From positions 1 to 42,023 of the forward strand of contig CAUYUJ010008155.1 in the NCBI GenBank assembly GCA_963575745.1: a DNA stretch of 42,023 nt, read 5' to 3'. Positions 1 to 8,135 of this stretch are shown here, in pieces; the stretch's first letter is position 1; every line of letters starts with the position of its first letter. Below the pieces are notes generated by a model that was not told where the DNA came from, made no database searches, and worked only from the letters and a program-made list of their open reading frames with translations. The position numbers were made by a program, and so were the translations under genes. This DNA comes from Prorocentrum cordatum (lineage: Eukaryota > Sar > Dinophyceae > Prorocentrales > Prorocentraceae).

Positions 1-99
1 ACAGCTGCCAGCGTTCGCCCCGCGCAGCGACATGCTCTCGGCGCTCCTGTGGGGTCCCCGCGTCGGAGCGATCGTCCGTCTCTGACGGCCGTGCACCCC

Positions 100-191
100 C
101 CCTCCTCCTCCTCCTCCTCCTCCTCCTCCTCCTCCTCCTCCGCCTCCTCCTCCTCCTCCTCCTCCTCCTCCTCCTCCTCCTCCTCCTCCTC
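100..191. repeat. (TCC)n microsatellite
   Basis: Pyrimidine-only TCC trinucleotide tract with a single CGCC interruption. It is directly visible and explains the serine-rich open frame that crosses it. Confidence 0.97.
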
Positions 192-327
192 GGGAACTAT
201 GAAAAAAACACGGACCGAGGCGGAGCACGGCCCCAGGGATCGGGTCGGGAGCCCCGGGATGGGATGGCGGTCCGAGGAGGGGGAGGAGACACCAGCATCA
301 GAATCATCCTCACCCTCAAATAAACGT

Positions 328-419
328 CATCATCAGCATCATCATCATCATCATCATCAGCATCACCAGCATCACTATCATCATCACCATCACCATCACC
401 ATTGTCAGCATCATCGTCG

Positions 420-450
<31 letters not shown>

Positions 451-482
451 CATCCTCATCCTCATCCTCATCCTCATCCTCC

Positions 483-515
<33 letters not shown>

Positions 516-540
516 CCATCACCATCACCATCACCATCAC

Positions 541-610
<70 letters not shown>

Positions 611-680
611 GTCAGCATCATCATCGTCTTCATCATCATCATCATCAACATCATCAGAATCATCATCCTCAACATCATCA
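328..680. repeat. (CAT)n compound microsatellite
   Basis: About 350 bases of CAT triplets with CAC, CAG, CGT and CCT variants, including runs of more than 20 uninterrupted CAT units near 541-609. It produces poly-His, poly-Ser, poly-Asp and poly-Met translations in different frames, none of which looks like a gene. Confidence 0.97.
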
Positions 681-689
681 GGAGGAGAA

Positions 690-1600
690 GGAGAGCCCGG
701 GGCAACGTATCGATGCCTGCTGAACCGTGGGCACAGCAGTTGGAACTGCACCACCTGCAGGCGCGCCAGGCGGAGCCAGGCGGTCGGTCCATCTGGCCAT
801 CCAGCGGGGAAGGCGACTTGACGCACAGATGGCCGAGCAGAATCGGGCCGCAGAGCGCTGTGGCCGCTAACGAATCGGGCTTGTTGTGTGGCGGATTTCG
901 GAAACCCTGAGCCCAAAAACGTGTTCATCTCTTGGAGGCGATTGTTTTCCGGAAGTGGCCTCGTTTCACTTCCGCCGACCTTCCGCCGCCCTTCCGCTGC
1001 CTTCTGCGGCGGAAGAGATGACAACTCCTTCGATCATCGAAGGCAAGGCCTTTTTTGGAACGCCTCATCTGTTCCAAATTCCCACAACACATGCCAACGC
1101 GATGCTGCATGCAATGGTGGATGTTTGCTGACCCGTTTTAGGACGCTGCGTCACGATTCCCTTCTATGGCCCTGGAGATGCCATTCGCTGCAATGCGGAC
1201 ACGAGCGCCCACATGCCGAATTACGTGCACGCTAAATGTACAAGCACAAAGCTCAGCGCGAGAGCAAGGTGCTCCTGTAACTTGCGAAGTCCCGATCCCG
1301 CCAGGAGGCTTCCGTCAAACCACCCGAGTCAAGGGTGCTGATCCGACCTGCAGAGGGGCCCTGACTGGCCAAGCCTCGTGCAAATAAGGGTGTGCGCGAG
1401 GGGCGAAAAAAGCGGCCGGCTCACGCTCGCGCTCGCGGCGACCTGTGCTGCACTCTTCGAGCTGCTGCGGCTCGCGCAAAATCCCGCCGAGAGCGGCGCG
1501 GCGCGGCACCCCAGATGCGCGGCGAAGGAAGCCACGTCGGGCTGCGTCCCTCTTGTTCGCCTACTCGGGCTGCTGCTCCAACCCCATCGGCTACACGCAA
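690..1600. other. unrecognised sequence, no supported gene
   Basis: Mixed-composition DNA with several short overlapping open frames on both strands, the longest about 125 codons. None has a recognisable domain, a clear codon signal or a splice pattern I can defend. No repeat was noticed. It may be diverged transposon or intergenic DNA. Confidence 0.5.
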
Positions 1601-1602
1601 GG

Positions 1603-1695
1603 GTGACCCTAGTTTTAGGTCGGGCCTGTCCCCCTACATGCCGACTTTCGAGGACGAATGAGACCCAAAAAATACTAAAAATAAATCGTCCCCAT
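1603..1695 (+). mobile_element. left half of a split TIR element (MITE-like)
   Basis: The end sequence GGTCGGGCCTGTCCCCCTAC (1618-1637), followed by an A-rich body ending near CGTCCCCAT, matches the left part of the intact copies at 18478-18646 and 37302-37487. No matching right end follows directly. A matching right half is at 4155-4223. Both halves carry the same variant base (CCTGTCCC, complement GGGACAGG), where the 18.5-kb copy has the A/T form at both ends. I infer one element split by about 2.4 kb of later sequence. Confidence 0.6.
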
Positions 1696-2442
1696 AACCG
1701 CAAGAAACCATTAAAGATCCCCCCGGGGTTACCATTAACACAGCACCGTAATTAAATAATTATGGGGGGCGGTTTTCGCCGAACGATATGATTAGCACCG
1801 CGCAAATGGAACGGAAATAAGTAATTCCCGCGCCCCGGATCAGGTGGTATCCCAGTTGTAATTGGAATAAGAATAAGAATGGCATACGAGTAATAAGAAC
1901 ACTACCAATAATAATAAGGATTGGAGTAAGAGTACGCACAGTAAAAATAATAACAATAGTAATACTAATGAAAATAGAAATGTAATCCCACCAGCCCTCT
2001 GGGCGTCGGTGGTTTAACGAGTTTCCTCTTCCACCCCTCCTTCTTCCCCTTCGGGGAGGGGTTTACCCCTCCCCATACCCCCTCCCCACTGACCTGGACA
2101 GGGGGGGCCGCGGGTAGTTAGAGCGTCCAAGAACGACCCCTGGGAGGGCTAAAATTCGACACCCCTCACGAGGATCGTGGCCCCTGAGGGGGGGGCTGAA
2201 ATTTAGGAACCCCCTTCGTTGATCGATCTCCTCCAAGATGGCTCCGAGAGACGTCTTGGACCCCCTCTTGGGCCCTGCGCGCGGGCGGGCGTATAAGTAG
2301 TACAAAAAGTAATAAAGTAAAAAAAGAGTAAAACAATAAAAAAGAAAAATAAATAAATAAAAAAATAAGCGCCACCTCCCGCCGAATGCCCAAGAGCCAC
2401 CCATAACGTTTTCGAGAAGATAACCTCCACGACGCCACCGTG
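1696..2442. other. AT-rich low-complexity DNA
   Basis: Contains degenerate AATAAG-type runs (about 1860-1975) and an A-rich stretch (about 2290-2370), separated by C/G-rich spacers. No coding sequence or structured repeat was recognised. It lies between the two halves of the split inverted-repeat element. Confidence 0.6.
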
Positions 2443-2550
2443 AGAGAAGAGGCGGAGGAGGGTAGAGTAGGAGGAGGCAAGGAGGAGGAGGAGGAGGAGG
2501 AGGATAGGGGGAGGAGGAAGCGGAGGAGAAGGAGGAAGAGGGGGAGGAGC
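2443..2550. repeat. (GGA)n purine tract
   Basis: Nearly uninterrupted purine strand of GGA/GAG triplets. Confidence 0.93.
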
Positions 2551-2644
2551 ACAGCTGCCGATCATCGGCGCTCTTCGTTCGAGTGCCTGGTGTAGGATGG
2601 GCTGGTGGGGATACGCGAAGCGTCAAGACTTCAGAAAAGGGCAA

Positions 2645-2930
2645 ATAATCATACTCCGAATAAGAATAATATTAATAACAATAATCACAATAATAAAATC
2701 AAAAATAATAAGAAGAGAAATAATGATACGAGTAAGAGTAATAATGGCAGACATGATAATAAGAGCAAGGATCAGAGTAAAACTAATATTACTGACAATA
2801 ACCCAAATCAGAATCCCGATAATAATCATAATACTAGTAATAAGAAGAATAAACATACTCATCACAATTAGAAAAAAGCATACGAATAAGAATAATACGA
2901 ATGCAAATAATAATAACACATGTTTCTAGT
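2645..2930. repeat. degenerate AATAAG/AATAAT tract
   Basis: Low-complexity AT-rich tract built from AATAA/AAGAA-type words with scattered substitutions. A shorter, similar tract follows at 3118-3200. The Ile/Asn-rich frames across it are composition artefacts. Confidence 0.85.
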
Positions 2931-2939
2931 TCTCTGCGT

Positions 2940-3081
2940 CATCCTTATCCTATACGATTTGTATTACTACCCCTGTTGAACAACTTTTGTTCCCCGGCCG
3001 TCGTGTGGGGTAGTGCATCCGAGGATATCGCCCCCGCCCCGCACGGCGCGTTATCTTAGCACCGCACCCGCACAAAATAAT
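2940..3081 (+). repeat. direct repeat, copy 1 (~140 bp)
   Basis: Starts CATCCTTATCCTATAC and includes CCCCGGCCGTCGTGTGGGGT and GATATCGCCCCCGCC. It is repeated at 3275-3418 with substitutions and small indels, an offset of about 335 bp. No function recognised. Confidence 0.85.
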
Positions 3082-3117
3082 TACGACAACTTGTCCAAAA
3101 AGACAAGAAACACAATC

Positions 3118-3200
3118 CGACCAATAATAAGAATAATACTGCAAATAAGAATAAGACGAATAATAAGAATCATGATAATGCGAATCAGAGTGAGGAAGTA
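3118..3200. repeat. AATAAG-type low-complexity tract
   Basis: Same word composition as 2645-2930, and it follows the first copy of the 140-bp direct repeat. The arrangement AT-tract then direct repeat therefore occurs twice. Confidence 0.8.
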
Positions 3201-3274
3201 CTAAGAGCAAACATGCGAAAACAGACGGGTTCCCCTGCTTCTTTCCTCCCTCCCTTCTTTTTTATTTTCTTCAT

Positions 3275-3418
3275 CATCCTTGTCCTATACAATTGTTATT
3301 GCCACCCCTATTGAAAACATGTTTTTTCCCCGGCCGTCATGTGGGGTAGTGTGCATCCGAAGATATCGCCCCCGCCACGCACGGCGCATTATCTTAACAC
3401 CCGCACCGCCAAAATGAT
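3275..3418 (+). repeat. direct repeat, copy 2 (~140 bp)
   Basis: Matches 2940-3081: CATCCTTGTCCTATAC, CCCCGGCCGTCATGTGGGGT and GATATCGCCCCCGCC occur in the same order. Confidence 0.85.
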
Positions 3419-3483
3419 TCGCCCCCCAACGTAGGCACGGACGGCTCCTTTTCAAAGCTGGGCTCTCCCTTACGTGGGACTTA

Positions 3484-3870
3484 ATGTTGATATTGTTGGT
3501 GTTGGCGGTGTTGCTGGTGTTTTTGATGTTGATGTTGTTGTTGATGATGCTGTAATTGGCTGTGTTGTTCTAAATAAGACTCTTATTGCTGGTATTATTG
3601 TCGTTGTTCGTGTTGGTGCCGTGCCGTAAGCGAGTCTTGAGGAGGAGGAGGAGGAGGAGGAGGAGGATTTGTTCTGTTTAGCTGGGCCAAGGCCTCTTGA
3701 CTGAGGCCTTGGCCCTCGGCTTGATCCGTGATGGCGAATCAGAGCCAAAATGGTTACGAGGGGGAGGAGGAGGAAGAGGAGGAGGACCCCTGATGAGGAG
3801 GAACAGGAGGAGGAGGACCCCTGAGAAGGACGAAGAGGAAGAGGAAGAGGACCCCTGCTCGAAAGGCCGA
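3484..3870. repeat. GTT-type and GGA/GAAG low-complexity tracts
   Basis: A GTT/GTG-rich stretch (3484-3610) is followed by GGA tracts (3636-3672 and about 3760-3855). In the second tract GGA runs alternate with the phrase GGACCCCTGA/C three times. No gene recognised. Confidence 0.8.
3739..3759 (-). other. possible decayed spliced-leader relict
   Basis: Read on the minus strand this contains CCATTTTGGCTC (12 contiguous bases) preceded by CGTA and one mismatch, as in the dinoflagellate spliced leader. The last three leader bases do not match. About 16 of 21 positions agree. No coherent frame follows on the minus strand, so it could be a decayed retroposed mRNA end or chance. Confidence 0.35.
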
Positions 3871-3956
3871 GCGCTGGAAAGACGCGCGGCCACTCCAGTT
3901 CTCGCCCAGACCGACCACCTAACGCAGACTCGTCTGCGTCCAGAGCAGTTTCTGAG

Positions 3957-4045
3957 GATGTCTCAGGCGAGGCGCTTGTTTCAGAACCACACGGAGACCA
4001 TATTGCGAGAATGTCTCAGGCGGTGTGCTTGTTTCGGCGAGCAGG
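3957..4045 (+). repeat. short direct repeat (54-bp offset)
   Basis: ATGTCTCAGGCGAGGCGCTT near 3958 recurs as ATGTCTCAGGCGGTGTGCTT near 4012, each followed by GTTTC. Confidence 0.75.
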
Positions 4046-4154
4046 CTCGTCTGCGCTCACATGATTAAAGGTGCGAGGTGCCAAGGTAACGCTTCTGGGG
4101 GGCCGGGTGCGTTATACTTGCGCCGGAGGGGGGGGGGTTCTTGATTGCTTGATG

Positions 4155-4223
4155 CGGTCATGATTCTTGGACTATTTTTGAACATTCCTCCTGCAGAGGG
4201 ACAGGCCCGACTTGACCCTAGGC
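4155..4223 (+). mobile_element. right half of the split TIR element
   Basis: ACTATTTTTGAACATT, then CTGCAGAGGGACAGGCCCGA, matches the right end of the copies at 18478-18646 and 37302-37487. Its left half is proposed at 1603-1695. Confidence 0.6.
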
Positions 4224-4446
4224 AGGAGCGACCTCTGGTGCGCGGCCCCGGGGGCGGCGCGGGGGAAAGGTCGAGCCTGGGCGTGCGAGCCGCTGCCTGC
4301 CGCATCCCTCTCGGCCATCTGGGGGCCCAGGCGTGCCCGCACCAGAGTTCACTCCGTCGCAAGGCCGCCCCTGCGCGCAGCCCACTCCGCTCCCCCACCC
4401 TCCACCCAGAGCCGACGTGGGGCAACGGAGCACGGCATGCGCAAAA

Positions 4447-4604
4447 ACTCCGAGGTCCGCGCGGACTCCTCGGGTCGGCGCTGGACCCCCCTCCCCGGAC
4501 CGCGCGGAGCTCGCCGGGGGCGGCGCCGGAAGCGCCGCCATAAGGGGGGGCCCAGCGCGGGTACCCGAGAAGTCCGCGCGGACCCCCGGAGCTTTCTGTT
4601 CACG
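4447..4604 (+). mobile_element. three-way foldback element, copy 1
   Basis: Long outer inverted repeat: the left arm (4447-4495, containing GAGGTCCGCGCGGACTCCTC) pairs with the right arm (about 4548-4604, containing GAGAAGTCCGCGCGGAC). The inner part has two more hairpins in order: CCCCGG/CCGGGG around a GC core, then GGCGGCGC/GCGCCGCC with a 5-base loop. The fold is a T-shaped three-way junction. No open frame is expected, and a non-autonomous MITE-like origin is inferred. Confidence 0.75.
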
Positions 4605-4945
4605 TCGGCGCTCGCTGCCCTATATATAGCTCCCCCCCCCCGCCCTCGACCCCAAAACCACGTGACAAATTGTCGCTGCCGGCAGTGCCGCTGAGGCCGG
4701 CTTGCCTGCCTGCCCGGGGCAGCGAAGGAATAATATCGGATTATGGGCAGTATTGGGGGCCGCGGCGCGCGCCCGCGGCGCGCCCCGCGCGGCCCAGCGT
4801 GCGTGCGCGGGCGCCCTCGGATGCGGAGGCGCCCCCGGAAAGGTCGAGGTGGGCCTCGGCGCTCCACGAGGAGAGCCCTGCCGCCACCCTGCTGCGTCCC
4901 CCCGCCTCCTCCTCCTGGGGGACCGAAGAAAAGACACGAACATAA
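4605..4945. other. GC-rich spacer, nothing recognised
   Basis: Separates two foldback copies. It includes a GC-rich, partly self-complementary stretch (about 4755-4800) of CGCGGC-type words, but no defined repeat family or gene. Confidence 0.5.
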
Positions 4946-4947
4946 CA

Positions 4948-5098
4948 ACTCGGAGGTCCGCGCGGATTCCTGGGATCCGCGCTGGACCCCCCCCTGGGCG
5001 GCGCCTCCGGCGCCGGCCCTGGCGCGCTCCGCGCGCCAGGGAGGGGGTCCAGCGCGGATCCGAGAAATGCGCGCGGACCTGCGAGTTTTTATGTTCAT
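4948..5098 (-). mobile_element. three-way foldback element, copy 2 (inverted)
   Basis: The outer arms AACTCGGAGGTCCGCGCGGA (4949-4968) and GCGCGGACCTGCGAGTT pair, as do GATCCGCGCTGGACCCCC and GGGGGTCCAGCGCGGATC. The two inner hairpins are GGCGGCGCC-type first, then CCCTGGCGCG/CGCGCCAGGG (10 bp, 5-base loop). This is the reverse of their order in copies 1 and 3, so the element is inserted in the other orientation. Confidence 0.8.
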
Positions 5099-5099
5099 G

Positions 5100-5650
5100 T
5101 CAATCTTTGTTCCCCTACGTATCTCCGTCCCGTGTCCCTGTCGTCAACGACCAGCGCATCCGAATGGCGCCCATGAGCCTCCAGGCTCTGCTGCCGCCGG
5201 CGAGCGCAGGGGCGGCTGCAAACCACGCGGTGCTGCACGACTCCAAATGGCGGGCTGCCGTGCCCGTGCTGGCGCTCGCGTGGCCACGCTCTTAACAGAG
5301 CGCGCGATCACCCTGTCGCTGCGCGAACAGAAAAAAACAGCATCCCGCATCAGAATCCCCCCACCAGTGAGCCTCCACACGAGGCTGTCCTTGTGAGAGC
5401 GCTCGCTCATCCTGTGAGAACCCCCCTGGCCTGAGGGCGCAAGCTATGCGCGTGCACAGGTCCTGGCCAAGCCCACCCTGGGCCAGGGGTCGGTGTACAC
5501 GTCCTCCTGGCTTGGCCCGGAGGGCGCATGGCCGAACCTAGGACAGAAGAACATCCTCCAAAAACATGAGGCCCTCCGCCGGCCAAAGCGCCCCAAACCA
5601 TACGATCACTCGAGGGTACCCTCCCGCAGGCCGAACCGTCCCCGACACGC
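5100..5650. other. unrecognised sequence
   Basis: No repeat family or coding signal identified. Short open frames on both strands are unsupported. Confidence 0.5.
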
Positions 5651-5654
5651 AGCA

Positions 5655-5770
5655 CGCAACACATAGCGTATCGATACGGAGCTCAACACGTAGACCAAAA
5701 ACGTAGGTCTGACGCGATATGTTCGCCCAAACGTGGACAAATACGTCTGGCCAACACGCAACGTAGTGAC
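5655..5770 (-). repeat. diverged interspersed repeat, copy 1
   Basis: The minus-strand translation includes ANISRQTYVFGLRVELR. The related stretch at 22455-22570, also minus, reads ANVSRQAFAFRLRAGLR. At DNA level both share GCGCGATA(C/T)GTTCGCCC-like words and AACGTGG/AGCGTGG. Either a diverged repeat or two relics of one coding sequence; I do not recognise the protein. Confidence 0.45.
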
Positions 5771-6251
5771 ACAGACATTTTGGGCACGGCACGTGCTGCG
5801 TCTCAGAACGGGCGCACCGAGGCAGCTCCGCCCCCGGGATGCACAAGAGCGTCCGGCAAGCACGAAGAGCATCAGCGCACCCCTCCCCGACCCAAACCTC
5901 GGCCTGACAGCCCGACCGCAGACACCGACCCTGCGTCCTGGTTATCCATGATCGGCCCGGCCGGGACCGGTGCACGTGCACAGGCGACGCCCCATCGAGC
6001 CTGGAAGAACCGCCCGCCGCCAAAAAGGGCCGCTGCTGCTGAATTCGGCCCTCTCTCGGCGGGCGGGGCAACGCCCAGAGCCCAGACGTCCGACGACATC
6101 GGCTTTCGGCCCGCGGCCCCAGAAAACTGCTGGCCCCTCCCCCAAGGGCCCAAGGGCAAGGCCGTGTCCTGGGTCCAGCTCTAACTTCCACGGGGCCCGA
6201 AACCGTCACCACGAAAGAAAAGGGGGGGGTCCCGATGGGAACGGATCCCGG
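5771..6251. other. unrecognised sequence
   Basis: GC-rich, with overlapping short open frames and no recognised domain or repeat. Confidence 0.5.
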
Positions 6252-6318
6252 CTCCTCCTCGTCCTCCTCCTCGTCCTCCTCCTCGTCCTCCTCCTCCTCC
6301 TCCTTCTCCTCCTCCTCG
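6252..6318. repeat. (TCC)n with TCG interruptions
   Basis: Pyrimidine-rich TCC tract with regularly spaced TCG triplets. Confidence 0.92.
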
Positions 6319-6636
6319 TTCCTTGTCGACGGTCCAGGGGCCCGTTGAGGAGAGAAGAACCTCAGGACACCTTTCCCTCGGGGCTCCCTTCCTTCGTGCT
6401 GGAAGCGGCCCCGCAGAAACAAAGGTCGCTGAAGATATGCCGGGATAGAAGGCACGAATCACTCGGACGTCTGTGGCCGTCGCGCGTGCGGGCGGGGCAA
6501 ACTACGCGCTGGTGGCGCAGCACGGGTCGTCCGCCAGGTCGCAGTAGGAGGGGGTCCTCGACGACCTCGGCGCGCCATCGACAGGAAGTGGTGGGCGCAG
6601 CAGAGGCTCAGCGGACGAAGCGAGGTACTACATTAG
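6319..6636. other. unrecognised sequence
   Basis: No supported gene or repeat seen. Confidence 0.45.
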
Positions 6637-6822
6637 CCTTTCCACCACAGCGGGGACGCCTGCCCCAACGCGGCTGAGAGTATTACGCGATCACGTGCCG
6701 TATCGGGACATAGACGAGCGGGTACGTAACCTTTCCGCCTTCGGGGACGCCTGCCCTAACGCGGCTAGAAAACTACACGATCACGTGCCACAGTAGGGTA
6801 TAGACGCGCCCCTGATGACGGA
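6637..6822 (+). repeat. ~93-bp tandem duplication
   Basis: CCTTTCC..., GGGGACGCCTGCCC(C/T)AACGCGGCT and CGATCACGTGCC recur at an offset of 93 bp (6637 and 6730). Its end, GACGCGCCCCTGATGACGG, recurs near 7169 and, diverged, near 7075. Confidence 0.8.
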
Positions 6823-6863
6823 CGCGTTGCATGTTCTTCGTCGGCTACGGTCAGGAACTTTTG

Positions 6864-7054
6864 CATGGCGTGTCGCGGCGGGGGCCCCAACGACACGCCA
6901 TGTCCTACACGCGGATAGCGTGTCGCTCCGCTCCGCGGGGCGGGAGGCTGGGAGAGGCTCGGGGCGTTGACGCCTGGGAGTGGGGACGTGGATAGTTTTA
7001 GGATAGCGTGTCGCGCCGAGGCGTGCTGGACCAGGACTGGCGGAGCGACACGCT
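6864..7054. repeat. cluster of GCGTGTCG inverted repeats
   Basis: CATGGCGTGTCG (6864-6875) pairs perfectly with 6891-6902 across a 15-base loop. TAGCGTGTCGCTCCG (6916-6930) pairs perfectly with 7040-7054, about 110 bases away. A further TAGCGTGTCGC lies at 7004-7014. Five occurrences of the core in 190 bp, in both orientations. Confidence 0.9.
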
Positions 7055-7550
7055 AAGCCAAATTCTGCATCGTAGACGCGCCCCCGATAACGGAAAGGTG
7101 ATCAATTCTTGGACCCTCGAAAGCGAGGCCCTTCTCTGGAACGTCTCACATGTCACAAAAGGGTATTGACGCGCCCCTGATGACGGAAATGTTGCACGTT
7201 CCTCGTCCGCTGAGAGATAGAAGGTGGCGCGGGAGTCGGCTCGGGTCGGCGCTTCGAGAGTCAGGCGATCGCTCGGCGGCAGCTCAGAAGAGTGAGCAAC
7301 CCATTCCGCCATCCTGGCCGCCAAACCCCTCCGTTCGGACCCTCGTGGGCTCGGCGACGAGGAGGACGGCGCAGAGGCACGCAGGCGAGCAGTCCCGGGT
7401 AAGCCCGTGCACGGGCCAAGGTGAGGAACTGCTGCTCAGCGCATCACAGCGGCAGCCCCTGCGACACGATGCGCCTTCCAAGCTGACAGCGCGTCGTTCT
7501 GCTTCGACGTCGATCCGGGGGTGGGGGGCTCAGATCCGTCGGGGAACCAG
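7055..7550. other. diverged repeat fragments and unrecognised DNA
   Basis: Copies of the GACGCGCCCCTGATGACGG word lie near 7075 (diverged) and 7169. The second is followed by a second copy of the GTTGCA(C/T)GTTC(C/T)TCGTC stretch first seen near 6830. 7225-7550 shows nothing recognised. Confidence 0.5.
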
Positions 7551-7722
7551 CAGAGGAGGAGGAGGAGGAGGAGGAGGAGGAGGAGGAGCTCCTCCTCCTC
7601 CTCCTCCTCTTCCTCCTCCTCCTCCTCCTCCCTCCTCCTCTCCCTCCTCCCTCCTCCTCCCTTCTCCTCCCTTCTCCTCCTTCTCCTCCTCCTCCTCCTC
7701 CTCCTCCTCCTCCTCCGACTCG
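7551..7722. repeat. mirrored (GGA)n / (TCC)n tract
   Basis: GGA repeats (7551-7588) meet TCC repeats (7589-7722) head to head at GAGCTC, giving a perfect inverted repeat with no spacer. The purine strand switches at that point. Confidence 0.95.
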
Positions 7723-7906
7723 TAGGGGCGAAACTGTTGCACATCGCCAGGGACCTCGGGCCAGAGGCGCTGCTGCCACCCCTTGGACGCACCGCCCTAT
7801 TGATATAACAACGACGCTCAGATAGAGAGGGCGAGGATGGGGACCAGGAGGATCGTGCAGACCCGAGGATTCCACCGAAATGTCAGGGGCCGTCCTTTGG
7901 ATCACC
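7723..7906. other. spacer, nothing recognised
   Basis: Non-repetitive sequence between two pyrimidine tracts. No gene or repeat supported. Confidence 0.4.
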
Positions 7907-8084
7907 CCATCCTCTTCTTCCTCACCCTTCCTCGCTTCATCCCCCTTCCCGCCCGCCTCTCTCTTCCCTCCTCCCTCCCTCCCTCCCTCGCTCCCTTCCT
8001 CCCTCCCTCCCTCCTCCCTCCTCCTCCTCCTCCTCCTGATCCTCTTCCTCCTCCTCCTCCTCCTCCTGATCCTCTTCCCCCCTC
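7907..8084. repeat. polypyrimidine tract
   Basis: C/T-only or nearly C/T-only strand: TCCC repeats, then TCC repeats, with the phrase CTCCTGATCCTCTTCC twice near 8033 and 8063. Confidence 0.93.
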
Positions 8085-8135
8085 ATGAGCCCTGCATCCC
8101 TCACCCTGCTCCATCTGTCTGCCCCGGGTTTTAAA

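Noticed and set aside
49-723. 224-codon plus-strand frame, Ser- and His-rich, with an overlapping Asp-rich minus frame
   Set aside because: Direct translation of TCC and CAT microsatellites; no independent coding signal.
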